Assembly: GCA_025175895.1 (NCBI GenBank)
Contig: CM045990.1
Span: 1,860,001 to 1,924,000 of the forward strand
Origin: Wurfbainia villosa
Lineage: Eukaryota; Streptophyta; Magnoliopsida; Zingiberales; Zingiberaceae
Length of the DNA stretch: 64,000 bases
Direction: 5' to 3'
The translations under genes were made by a program, and so were the position numbers. Below, in pieces: positions 10,355 through 22,725 of this stretch (the stretch's first letter is position 1; every line of letters starts with the position of its first letter). The notes below the pieces were generated by a model, which was given only the letters and a program-made list of their open reading frames with translations, ran no database searches and was not told the DNA's origin.

Positions 10355-13240
10355 TCAATCGCTACCCATTGTAGGTGCATCTTGTCAATGCCTACTTTCT
10401 TAAACATAATTGTTGTTGCATCCTGAGATAATTATTTTTGTTCCTCGAAGAGTCTTATTTTTGAATCACAGAAAGTTGGGTTCCTGTGGTGCATCACCAT
10501 TGTGCCTATAAAGAGCTATGTTTATTTGAACGGAAGATATAAAGGAGAGGAGGGATGCCTCTTTTGCTCCTTTCATTAATACAAGGTTTAAAATTTCGAT
10601 CAGTATTGAGGTTTTGATTCGCGATCGAAACGATACGATTTCGATATTGTATCGTATGTGCTGATACTATATATATTATTTTTTAACCATTAATATTTAA
10701 TTATTTTAAATACTTTGAATTCATATATTATAACTATATTAATTAATAATTTATTTAATTAAATTTTACAGTATTATGTTAAATAATTTTATAGTATTTA
10801 TATTAATTAATAAATAATTTATATATTGTTAATTATATTTCCAAATTCTCCGCCTGCATGGGCGCGATCGTGATCCTGCTGTGCAGGCACGATCCCGCAA
10901 TGCGGGATCGATTGCGGATCACGATCGAGATCTTGCAGCGTGGGTATGATCACGATTGTGATTCTGTAGCACAGGGTGTGATCATGATCCTGCAATGTCT
11001 GCACAATCGCGATCATGCAATGCAATCTTCTATTGATGATCGTGCGATTTCGTCGTTGACGATCGGGATCTCATCCTTCGAAGTCGTCGTCTCGTTGCAG
11101 GTCCTCAATTGTGCCTTCACTGTTATTTCCAGATAAGTTTATCTCGATTCTTTTTGTTATCGTTGCTTTCGGCATTTAGCGGGTATGTCAATGTCGATTT
11201 CACGTCGGAATGAGAAATATTGTTTGTTTTGGACGAAACAGATAAGTATTTAAAATCATGCATTAATGTTTAAGTAAATAAACTCAAAGGTCATCGATTT
11301 GTTGTTTCTGCTCATGCAACGTCTCAGAACTTTACCTTAGTTCATGACTTTCGGTTTGCCATAGCCCATACTGTTATTGATTTTGTTGCAACATTTTTTA
11401 CTTAAAAATAATATCAATTTGAATTCTAAAATAGAATTGAAATGTTAGTTCAGTGACTAACTAGAGAGCTTTATGTACTGCAACAGTTGACTTAAAACTA
11501 ACTCCAAGCTTATTGCGAAGTTTTGAGGCTTAAATTGATCAACATACATGACTTGAATACCTTTTAAAATTATAAAGATTAAACAAGCAAGTCCTAAGTA
11601 GTTCACCTATTAATTAGGCAATAATAGATCTATATATGTAACTCTGTAAAAAGATTGGAATTGTCAATCTAGCGGTCTCCATCGATTTGTCCTACGGTCA
11701 TTATGAGGGAGGTAAATCACGGAGGACTCTATTGACGGTCAAGATATGTAAGGGTCATCTGAATCAAGAAAAGAGTTTTAGATCTCCTTCGGAATCCGTT
11801 CATGTCACTTTTGCAAACACCGTCATATCTTAACTACCATGCCATCCCCATGAAGACAATGATAGATCTATATAATTTGTTTGATAATAAACCAGGATCA
11901 CACCATTATATTCACGATACAAAATTCGTAATCTCTAAGATATCAACTCCTTGACTTGACTTGGGCTATCTGTCGTTAGTCATATAATGCTTTCTTGATT
12001 GGGTCTCCCTGCCCTTGAGGCTTTCAAACTCAATTTTGGCCACTTGTGCTCCAGTTATGTTCCTCATCCACTTGATCAAGGCTACACGACCAAGCTCCTT
12101 TCAAACTCAATTTTGGCCACTTGAGTATCTCTTCAATCTTTTCTTGAACTCCAAAACACTTGATCCTAGCTACTGCCATCAAGCTTCAAGTTTGCTTAGC
12201 ATGACTAACTCACACACTTGATGTACCAATAACAAAAGCACACCTAACTAAAGTTGTATTGTGAAACCATAAAAATATCATGATCTAACCAACCATAAGG
12301 GATGAACCATTTCCCTAACTATCTTTTTTTTTTTGTTGGTTTAACAATCTTCCAAAGTGAGAGACAATAATAAGCATAAAAATGCATCAAAACAATTAGA
12401 AACCCAAATCTCCCCTTAATTCACCTTCAATTTGGGCATCATGTGGAGCTCACACTCTTTAGTCAAGTTATCATTGAGGTGACTCTCTCTCTCTTCTTTT
12501 TTTTCCTGATTGAAGGAGGTTTACTAACTTAAGCCTCAGTATCTCTCCTCCATTGCCAACTATCAAAATAATACTAACGGGATATGTGAAAACTATGTAT
12601 GACCATATAGATATCAATCAAGTATAGTGATCAAACAAGTATGAAATTAATACTTGAATAATTATAAGTTCTTGCGAACTAATTCCATACAAGTATTTGC
12701 ATGATTTTCCATTTATATGATATTCTCATGAAAAACTTTATCCTCTTGGACCTAAGCACTTTATCCTCAATGTTGACACTTTATTCGCCAATCAAATACA
12801 AATTGAAAACTCGATCTTTTGTCAAATATCAAAACTCATGATTGCTCTTCATCATAAGGGGAAATAGTAGAAATTTTTACCTAGAGTTACACCTTATCTT
12901 TACAATAGACTACTCAAAGTAAATGCAAAAGATAAGGTATAACATATGACAGGAGATGAGCATAGCAAGATGATTGTTACGACTCTTCACAAGGGAGATT
13001 AGAGGCTTGGGTTGTGTCACAAAGATGAGGATATTGGCTACATTATGTATGATATATCTCATTTAGCAATCTAGGAACCGCTGTAGTTTTGATGGAGGGG
13101 TGCCGAATCTTCACATAATTTTCATAAAGATCCAAACACAGCTTCATGTGTTTGGATATTTGAACTCCTAAATTGTACATTCTTATTTGGTTCTAAATAC
13201 AATTTACTTATCCAAAAAAAAGAGAAAACAACAAAGACAC
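10355..13240. other. Non-coding stretch downstream of the release factor gene
   Basis: It starts with the presumed 3' UTR of the release factor. An ATACGAT/GATATCG-type low-complexity patch follows (10590-10670), then AT-rich DNA, the GATC cluster at 10855-11080, and a short direct repeat (CTTTCAAACTCAATTTTGGC at 12021 and 12101). No coding frame or recognisable element was found; it is probably old repeat debris. Confidence 0.5.
10855..11080. repeat. GATC-dense patch
   Basis: About 14 GATC tetramers occur in roughly 220 bp, where about one is expected by chance. Many sit in larger palindromes such as CGATCG and TGATCATGATC, spaced by TGCA-type words. The composition is GC-rich against AT-rich flanks. 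The open frames here on both strands follow from the motif and look non-coding. Confidence 0.6.
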
Positions 13241-13820
13241 TGTAACTAATGCCCACTCAGGGACATTCATACACATGAGATAATGGACTCATGACTCCAC
13301 TAACATAATTGTATATTTGTAATCTCCACTAGCATGAATGCATGTTAGTAACCTCCCATATCCTCTTGTATATGTAAACATACTTGAGTGAAGTATGTTT
13401 AGAGAATGAAAGTGAGGAGCAAGTCTCGTGGAGGAGAGTTGCTTGTGTGAGAAGAGGGAGAGGTTTGGTGTGAGTCCCGTGAAAGAGAAAAAGTGCAAGA
13501 GTGGTGCAAGTGTGCGTGTAGGTAATACTTGTGAACCTATTTCTTGTTGAGTAGAGCAAGAAGTTCGTCTTTGTCCTTGTTGAGAAGAACAAGGTATCAT
13601 CACCAGGCTTTGGATTGCGGCGTTGTGACGTTGTGACGTTGTGGTGAAAGTTCAGATTAACATCTCGTAACTTTCATCCCAATTGTTAGCCAACGGCGAG
13701 GATCAGAGTTCACAGCAGAATTTCCTGAGTAGAGCAGTGCTAGAGAATTTATATCTACTTTGAGGTATACTTAATTTCCACAAATATTTTATATGTGTTA
13801 AGATCTTACTATACCCAACA
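13241..13820 (+). repeat. 5' LTR of Copia A
   Basis: 580 bp, starting TGTAACTAATGCCCACTCAG and ending ACCCAACA. The partner is at 25035-25634. The two differ by scattered substitutions and small indels, for example an extra ATCTCATGACTCC-like piece near the start of the right copy. Proline/serine-rich open frames on the - strand recur in both LTRs and are not genes. Confidence 0.85.
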
Positions 13821-13997
13821 TTGGTATCAAAGCTAGGTTGAATGCGAAGTTGAGTTCGTGTTCAACATTCTTGAGTTAAAACTCAAGAAAAGTCTGTTAA
13901 ACATGGAACACAGTTCTCATCGAAGATGATGAACAATGTTCCGCGTCACCCGAGCACAATTGGAGATAGTGGTAGTACACTGTTGGTGATCAGCTGC

Positions 13998-14340
13998 ACG
14001 CGCAGTACTCAACAGTCAACTATTTCTACTCGGCAGTCAACTGTCAGAAAGAAATAGTTGACTGGGACCAAAGCGCTCGGCTGCATGAGGAGGTGCTCGG
14101 TTGTGTGTGCAGGTGCTCGACAACACGCATTGGTGCTCGACTGCACGCCTGGTACTTCGCTGCACGAAGAGGTGATCGGCTGCATGCCTGGTACTTCGCT
14201 GCACGAAGAGGTGCTCGACAAAAGCAATAGCTACTTAGCCAGAGCACGAAGTGGTCGGCAAAAGCATAGGTGCTCGATAGTCAACTGCTGGGAAGAAGCA
14301 GTCGATTGGATCATAGTAGTTCAACAGAGTAGCTCGGCTT
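13998..14340 (+). repeat. Leader of Copia A: CAGTC(G/A)ACTG motifs and a ~40 bp minisatellite
   Basis: Between the primer-binding site and gag there are CAGTCAACT motifs (14019, 14034, 14277). There are also two near-identical tandem copies of a roughly 40-bp unit, GCCTGGTACTTCGCTGCACG..., at 14147-14222. The surrounding phrase GGTGCTCG(G/A)CTGCA repeats more loosely. This is the untranslated leader of the element. Confidence 0.55.
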
Positions 14341-14872
14341 GAGCAAAGAGCTTGACACGTGTAAGGCCCTAGGTTCTCGAGGTCGTTGAGGATCTCGAGA
14401 GCTTAACACGAGTAGAAGTACTTGAGATGCACAGAGGTGCTATGCCGAGTGTTTAAAACTGAGTTAGATTTTGAGATTATTCAAAATTTGATCTGAACGT
14501 CAAAAAGGATTTTCAGAATCGACTCGACCTATGTTGAGTCACTCGGGGAAGATGAAGAGGTCTGACTCCAAGATATATTAACCATTTCGGTAGCGCGTAG
14601 GCTTACCGAAAGCGTTGCCATTATATGGCGGTGCATAAAATTTCTCGGCAACATGTAAGTTAGCCTTGAGAGTATAAATTGACTAATTATGTACTGCATC
14701 TTAATTTGAATGATGAAATACAATTTCAGATTGTGGTGTATGATGTATGTTGATTCATATGCTTATCTTAAAATTTGTATTCAAGTTATTTGAGTCTTGA
14801 TGATTAGTAGGGTACATAATTGAGATAGTAAGCATCAACAGTCACTAACGTCTCTTTATTCTGTGTGACAGA

Positions 14873-17729
14873 ATGACTGCAACAAAGACTGTCATACTAG
14901 ATCTCGTGAAGGGAGACAAGCTGAATGACGACAATTATGAGATTTGGCACTGGAAAAATTCAGTTTGTTTTCGAGGAGCAAGAACTTGGGGAGATTCTTA
15001 AGCACGAGATGATGGACCCCGAGGAGCGGGATCAGGAGGTGTATCATGCATGGAAGAAGAAGGATGGCCAAGCTAGGGTAATTCTTCTTAGTAGCATGCA
15101 TGATGAGCTAATCCCAATCTATGAACATTATCCTACTGCTTTATCGGTTTGGAGTGCTCTTAAAGAGCAATATAACACCCCTTCAGCTCCTAAGTTAAGG
15201 ATACTGACATATAAGTTTATAACTTATAAGAAGAGGTCCAATCATACTATGAAGTATCATTTAATGCATATATCGAGTATGATTGCCTCTTTGAAGAATA
15301 TGGGAAAGTCAATATCGAATGAGCTTCAAGTATTGGGAGTGATCTAGTCATTGCTTGACTCCTGGGATGTAGTTAAGACCTATCTCACACACACATAAAG
15401 TATTTGTACTTTTATGGATGTGAGTAGGCACTACGAGCTTGAGGAGGAGTGATAGGAGGTGACCAAGTATGCTTCAGGGCATGCTAACATTGCGGAGTCG
15501 AGTAAGGACTCACGAGGTACCAAGCGCAAGTGGCACAAGTATGAGAAGAAGACCAAGGGTCTTAGCAAGAAGAATCCAAAGAAAAATGAGAAGGGGCATA
15601 AAAGAAAGAAGGAGCTCGTGAATAGCAAAGTCTGATGCTACATATGTGGTAATCTTGGACATTTCGCACGCGAGTGTGGAGAGCAAAAGGTAAATCCTTC
15701 TTCTTTACATGGTTCGAGTTATGTGTCATCTAGTGTGATGTTCGCTAACTCCTCTCCTTTGTGGATTGTAGACTCAGGAGCAACAAACTATGTAGCTCGA
15801 GATAGGAGTGCTTATGTAGATTTTCGCCGTATTAGTCCACATGCGAGAAGGCTATATGTGGGAAATGAGGCATTCGTTGAGGTGAGAGGGATTGACACTT
15901 AAAAGCCGATGCTGCAAAATAATCAAGTTCTGTATCTCCATGATGTGTTGTATGCTCCAGAGATTCGGTGAAATCTCATTTTTGTCCGTAGTCTAGACCA
16001 ATTAGGATATAATATTTGTATAAGAAAATCTAAAGTTTCCATCTCATATAACAATACTCTTATATGTTTCGATATAGTCCATGAGAGGCTTTATGCACTT
16101 AATTAGATTTCATTTCACGAGTCTTATCCTGCATCTCTAATTGCCTTTGCATCTGATAGTATAGTGGATGATGTGAGTATATGACATAGTAGACTTGGCC
16201 ACATAGGGCAAGAGAGGATGACTTGGTTAGTATCATTTGGCGCATTAGGCCAGCTAACCAAGGTCAAGTTGCCCTTATGTGAGTTTTGCCTAGAAGGCAA
16301 ATCTAAGAGAAAATCATTTGGGAAAACAGTGAGAGTTGGAACTCTATTGCAGTTGGTTCATTCTGACATTTGCGACCCATGAATGTAAGAGCATGAAACG
16401 GAGCCACATATTTTATTACATTTATAGACGATTACACACGTTTCGATTATGTCTACCTGATCTCGCATAAGTCTGAGGTACTGGAGTGCTTCAGGAGGTT
16501 TATTAGCGAGGTTGAAAATCAACTAGACTTGAGGGTTAAAACTCTCAGAATCGATCGTCGGCGCAAGTATTTGTCTGAGCAGTTTAAAGAGCTTTGTTTT
16601 GAAAAAGACATTATAAGACAGCTGACTATTCCTGGTACTCCTCAGCAGAACGGAGTCGCCGAGAGAAGGAATAGGACTTTTTTGGAAATTGTGAGGTCTA
16701 TGATGGCGCAGACCAATTTACCTATCTCCCATTGGGGGAATGCATTATTGACTGTTGTCTATGTCCTTAATCGCATTCCAACGAAGTCTGTAGTCAGTAC
16801 CTCATACGAGCTTTGGATAGGGAGGCAACATGTCCTTAGTCATTTGAGGTTATGAGATTGTGCTGTGTATGTTAATGATTCCTCGCACAAGTATGACAAG
16901 TTAGGCTCATGAGGAAAGAAGTGTATCTTTATTAGATACTTTGAACACTCCAAAGGATATGTGTTCCTAGGAGAATATACGGACAATACAGTTACAAAGA
17001 TAGAGTCTCGTGATGCCATTTTTCTCGAGAATTATTTTCCTAAGAAAAGAGAAATCGATCGAGACTTCACCTTCTATGAGATGGATGAGCCTAACAACTC
17101 AAGTGATCTCAGCGGCGAGATTCAAGACCCGAAAGTGGATCCCGGTCCTAGTGGGAGTGGTCCATCTCAGGGTAAGGATGCTCTATCTCCTCGTCGGAGT
17201 GGTCGGAGAAATGTACCTCGTCGTCATTTTCTGATTGAGAATGAGATACTCATTGTGACTCCTGAGCATGAGGATGATCCGAGGACTCTGAGAGAGGCCC
17301 TCGAGGGTTCTGCAAAAGTCCAATGGTTAAAAGTCATGCAAGATGAAATGGAATAAATGAAAGTCAATGATGTCTAGGAGCTAGTTGACTTACCTGAGAA
17401 TAAAAAGGCCATTGGAAACAAGTGGATTCTCAAAATCAAAAGAAAGGCTGATGGATCGATTGAGAGGTATAAAGCTCGTCTAGTAGCCAAGGGTTATACA
17501 TAGACAAAGGGCATTGACTACGAGGAGACTTTTTCCCTTGTAGTCAAGTTTACTTTGATCTATTTACTTCTAGCGATTGTCACGAGTTTAGATCTAAAGT
17601 TACATCAGATGGACATAAAGACCGCCTTCCTTAATGGAAGTTTAGATGAGAAGATCTACATGGAACGACCTGTTGGGTTCATTCTAGTAGGTCAAGAGGA
17701 TAAGGTCTGTCGACTTCGGAAGTCGATAT
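14873..17729 (+). pseudogene. Copia A gag-protease-integrase-RT, first part, broken
   Basis: The gag start MTATKTVILDLVKGDKLN is at 14873. A frameshift follows near 14940, then a UBN2-type gag body to 15347. A CCHC zinc knuckle (CYICGNLGHFARECG, 15637) follows an in-frame stop. The aspartic protease motif WIVDSGAT is near 15763. The integrase spans about 16160-16860, with the zinc-binding HSRLGH region, then D-D-E positions in HSDIC, RIDRRRKYL and QQNGVAERRNR. RT begins about 17270, with WILKIKRKADG, YKARLVAKG and MDIKTAFLNG. At least ten stops or frameshifts are present. RT is cut at 17729 by an inserted LTR and resumes at 19384. Confidence 0.88.
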
Positions 17730-19383
17730 TGTAGGGAATTTATGTGTGCTCAAAAATATTTTACAAGCACATAAGCAGTGGAAAAATAGGATCCCTCCAG
17801 AGATCCATACGAAAACCATACTCGTTTGATCGATTCTATCCTATGAGAATCGTAGTTACCTTCGATGTGAGCCCTTCGCAATTCTGTCAGCAACACTTGT
17901 GTTCAAGGTGTCTGGATCTCAGCGCGGTCAAGATGTCCGCACCTTCGCGGTATCCACACGAATCGTGAGATGAAGAGGAACCAAACTGTGGTGCTAGGCA
18001 CAAGATGTTGGTTCGTCCAAGAAGATAGAAGAAGAAGGAGAAGAAGATCACACTCAAGTAACAACAAAATCACAACGTCGACCAAAGTCTCATCCAATCC
18101 TCTTTTTATATTCAACCATTGAATATGAAGGGTTTGTAACTCTTGATTTCCATGGAATTAATAACTCATTAATTCCATCTTAATGATTATGCAACCCTTT
18201 TTAATGGTGAGTCTCACTCAATCCAAATTTGACTTAAGTCTAACTCGAGTCAGATTCATCGGGTATACCTTGAGTCCTACTCAATCCTAATTTGACTGGT
18301 GTTTAACTCGAGTCAAATTCATTGGGTATACCTTGAGTCCCACTCAATGAGTCTAATCTATATTAGATTCAACCCAATGACTCATCACATGAGCCATCTC
18401 CAACTTAACTCTTGATTTCCATGGAATTAATAACTCATTAATTCCATCTTAATGATTATGCAACCCTTTTTAATGGTGAGTCTCACTCAATCCAAATTTG
18501 ACTTAAGTCTAACTCGAGTCAGATTCATCGGGTATACCTTGAGTCCTACTCAATCCTAATTTGACTGGTGTTTAACTCGAGTCAAATTCATTGGGTATAC
18601 CTTGAGTCCCACTCAATGAGTCTAATCTATATTAGATTCAACCCAATGACTCATCACATGAGCCATCTCCAACTCACATGTCCTAAGTGTGTGACCTAAT
18701 AGGTTCTTGTAACGTTAGTAATGTTTTTAAAACCCTTTTAGAGACATAAGGAATGAGCAGCATCTAACAATACATCATTGCTACCCAAGTGACGAGAATA
18801 TCGAGATCCGACATAACCTTTCTGTGACTACTATCTTGTATGACTCAGTCCTTCTATCCTTGATATCTAGATTGATCAATGAGGTATAGACTATGTCATC
18901 CTCTTATCAATCATGAGTTTCTTGATCTCCAAGTAGACTACTCAACCAAATAAGCTCAATTTCTCATATTGACTTATTTGAGCACGACCATGCATTTTAG
19001 CAGTCCTACTCTATCAAGTGGCCCATAGATATCACTTCCATTATATGAAAGGGATAAATTCCATCTACATCACTCACATCCCTTCGCATAACTTATTGTA
19101 TACCCAGTGATCACCTTTATAATCACCCTGTTACGGGTGACGTTTGACGAAGCCAAAGTATACAACTCATTATGTAGGGAACCGTAGTGATTTCAGGTCT
19201 AAGGACTATTCATATCAATAATCACATGAGAATATTTATGACACTCATATAACGATCCATGAAACATTCTCATGATTATAAGGAATAATATAATAAGCAA
19301 ACCTTGTCTATTATTAATGAAATATGATACATATGATCCCTAATCAATCATCTCATAATTGACACTAAGGGATGACACTAACA
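17730..19383 (-). mobile_element. Solo LTR (reverse orientation) inserted in Copia A reverse transcriptase
   Basis: 1654 bp, TGTAGGG...CTAACA. The 5-bp flanks are GATAT (17725-17729) and AATAT (19384-19388). Dropping the insert and one flank restores the RT reading across a conserved LKKSIYGLKQ-type position. On the - strand the outer end starts TGTTAGTG, like the LTR at 20655, and a TATA-like box lies at about 18100. No coding sequence or internal domain is present, so it is read as a solo LTR. Confidence 0.75.
18137..18674 (-). repeat. Perfect 269 bp tandem duplication inside the solo LTR
   Basis: 18137-18405 and 18406-18674 appear identical over their whole length by eye. Each contains two diverged sub-copies of about 71 bp: ACTCAATCC(A/T)AATTTGACT, AACTCGAGTCA(G/A)ATTCAT, GGGTATACCTTGAGTCC. 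Identity of the large units against divergence of the inner ones implies a recent duplication of an older repeat. Confidence 0.85.
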
Positions 19384-20500
19384 AATATATGGCCTTAAAC
19401 AAGCATCCAGGTTGTGGTACCTAAGATTTCACGAGGAGGTGATATCTTATGGCTTTACAATAGTCGAGGAGGATCATTGTGTCTATCTGATAAAATCTAA
19501 TAATCCATTTGTGATTCTATCGTTATATGTGGATGATATAATGTTGGCTGAGAACAACATTGAATATCCGATAACTATTAAAGCATGGTTATCATCCACT
19601 TTCGATATGAAAGACATGGGTGAAGCTGAGTTCATCCTTGGAGTACATATCCAGAGGGATCGCTCAAGAATATTTCTATCTCTTTCATAAGAAGCTTATA
19701 TTAAGAAAATTCTTGAGCACTTTGGGATGAGTGATTGTAATCCCATAGATACTCCAATCGCTAAAAGTGATGGTCTTAGCTTAGTGATGTGTCCTAAAAC
19801 TCAAGAAATAAGAGAAATGAGTAAAGTACCTTATTCAAGTGTAGTGGAAAGTCTGATGTACGCAATGTTGTGTACATGATCGGACATATGTTATGCAGTC
19901 GGTCTGGTATGTAGATATCAAGCAAATCCTGGAAGGGGTCACTGGAGAGCAGTGAACGGATTTTTTGATATCTTAAAGGAACTGCAAACTTTCCTCTATG
20001 TTATGGGGGAGGTGATTTGCATCTCGTGGGATATTTAGATGTTGATTGGGGGAGGTGATCTGGATAAATGTAAATCAACATTAGGTTTCGCTTTCTTGCT
20101 CAATGGCGGGGCCATCTCTTAGAGTAGCAAGAAAGCAAACCTGTGTTTCTCTATCTATGATGGAGGTTGAGTTCGTGACATGTTCAGTAGCAGTTCAGGA
20201 GAGTGTTTGGCTCAGAAGACTATTGGATGACTTAGAGGTTGTAGCGGATAGTGGGAGGCCAGTTTTGATTTATTGTAATAATCAGGCCACTATTGCTTAC
20301 ACACAAGACCCTAAGTTTCATAGTAGAACCAAATACATAGATACTAGATATAATTATGTAAGAAACATCATTGAGAAGAATGAAGTGACTATCAAGTACA
20401 TTTCAGCACACAATATGGTGGCTGACCCCTTTACCAAACTTATCACAATAGACTCCTTTGTGGGACATAGAGAGTCATTAGGTTTGGGTATTTTATGAAA
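19384..20500 (+). pseudogene. Copia A reverse transcriptase (3' part) and RNase H, broken
   Basis: It resumes at IYGLKQASRLWYLRFHEEV. It carries the RT active site LYVDDIMLAE at about 19530, then DMGEAEFILGV. A stop at 19688 precedes EAYIKKIL. RNase H is split by frameshifts near 19960-20110 and ends in the frame 20103-20498 (SMMEVEFV, LIYCNNQATI, SRTKYIDTRY, ISAHNMVADPFTK). The usual TEAEY/RSKHI-type residues are partly changed. It cannot make a functional enzyme. Confidence 0.85.
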
Positions 20501-22725
20501 TTTCTCAACTTGTACTATAATATGATGCTTAATGAAATATATAACTTTATGTACATTAATGGTCCAATTAAAATATATTGCACTTGTTATATATGTGTTA
20601 TGTGATATAATAGATATGTCAGGCAGGCAAGTTCACTCTCTCACACGAGTAACCTGTTAGTGATATATGAGAGATGTCCTAAGACAATCGGCTTATAGTT
20701 GTACCATTTATTTGATAAATGAAGATTCACTATTTGAGTATACATATTTTCATATATTTGATTAGATCTTAAATTCATTTACTGAATGTCCGCAATACGA
20801 TTCACAGCATGAGAGAATTTGTGATTGGATCACAACTAGTGAGTATCTCTACATGTGTAATTGTGATGTATTGGAATTATCCCTAGTCGATGAATTGATG
20901 CATTCGGACACCATCAATTCTGTTGAGACTAGCACGAGTTATACTCCTTAGTTTATCCAAGTAGCTGTTCCTCACTGATTGGAGACATTGGGATGTCCGG
21001 AGTTAATCGTGGATGCTAGTTAGGGTAACTAGTTCATTGGAGTGACTAGCTGTAAGACTTCATATGGTTCTCTACATATATGGATATGTCAATGAAGTCC
21101 TTACTGCAGCTTAAGTGCGATGTTCCTTCGACTTGCGGTATTCAAGTCGTCTTGGTCATGGAGACTTATGCTTTGACATCTTAAGCAAGCATCTCCAAGG
21201 AGATGTGGACCCGGGATGGTTGGGTATAAGTCGAAGTACCTGAAGGTGTTTGAATAGCCTACAAAGGATTCACTACTCCTTGCGAGGAGATGTAACCCTG
21301 GGCCTCTCGTCGGATTATTACTAAAGTCTTTGGCTAAAACATTACATGTTTATAGTAAGGTACTCTTGGATACATGTGCAGTAACTAGAATCCGTAAGAT
21401 GAGAAAATGATACTTGGGCTAGGTGTGATGTAGTCAGCCTAGTGGAGACTGACACTATAGACCATGCCCTGAACCAAGTGGGTATAAGATGAGTGAAGGG
21501 AACGGGGCATGATTCACTATGACTGCTGAAGGGTTTCAGAAAAGGTTCTGGGATTAACCGCTGATTTTTCGATTAATTGGGGATTATTATGTACTACTCG
21601 GTGCCACTCATGATCATTTTATAAATCGGGAACCTATTTGGTCACACGCACAACGAGCGTAATCCGAAGAATTTAAAACGAGCTTGAGAATAAGATTCTC
21701 AGATTGAGAGAGACTTGGTTTGGTTGGACCAAACAAAGAGCGAGTATGAAATTGTTTCAGTCGCATCGGAAGCATGGATGGGTCGAGTCTTATAAAGACA
21801 TGATGGACGAACCAAATCGGTTTGGTTCTAATCCAATGGTGGAAAATAAACCAAAGTGGTTTGGTTTGTTTTAAACGAATGAACCAAAGTCAGTTCGGTT
21901 CATTTTAACTTAAAATAGACCAACGCGGTTTGGTTTATTTTAACTTAAGTTATTGGAGCGGGTTAACGGGTTTTAGTTATGAACCAATAACCATTAGAAG
22001 AATGTGTTCTCTATAAAAACACGACTTAAGAGTTTTGTAAAACCCTAATCATCAATCAAGAGTTGCCGCCTAACCCTAGGAGAGGAGCCCTTGCTCTTGC
22101 CGCCCAAGGTGTTGCCTCCCATCTCTTGTGCCGGTGTCCAAGCTTGTTGCAGCTCCTCCTCCTCGCCGTCAGCTGCCCACCAGCCGCTGGCGACTCCTCT
22201 AGCCATCCTCCATTGGCCGCCGGCGACCAAGGAGCAACTGACCATTGATTGGCCGACCATCTTCTCCACCAACACAAGCTGTCCAGCTCTCTTCGTAGAG
22301 AGGTCGTTTGGTCAGCGTTTTGCGCTTCGACAGCGACTTATTTGCTGGAGATTGGATCTCCGGCAATCCTCATAGGTGGAGGACCAAGGTTTTGTCAATT
22401 GGTTGACGAAAATTGCTTCCGAGAAGCGAGTTCGTGGAGCTCATTTTTAGATCCGAATTTTGATTCGGATTGTGATCGTCTCTTGGATCACAACGTCTTT
22501 GACACAAGGCTAGTAACTCTTGTGAAGACGGGGCTTGTGGCTTTGTGAATCTATCCCGATGATACTCGGCGTGGATATAGATAGAGGCGAGACTTGCAAG
22601 TGTCACTCGGTTGATGTCATTCCCGCTACACGTGATCCGTCAGGTATACCTAGTATAAGTTTCCTTTTATTGCAAAATTTGAAATATCGATTATGTCTAC
22701 ACATGCTGTATCCTAGAATGCATGT

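Noticed and set aside
10819..11136. ORFs on both strands in the GATC patch
   Set aside because: Peptides are made of HDR/ITI-type repeats of the GATC words; not coding-like.
13289..13603. Two overlapping minus-strand ORFs, with relatives at 25111-25414
   Set aside because: They lie in the two LTRs of Copia A and are antisense by-products.
22045..22606. Several overlapping ORFs of 61-99 codons
   Set aside because: They lie downstream of the TATA box of a solo LTR, in both strands and several frames, with no recognisable domain.
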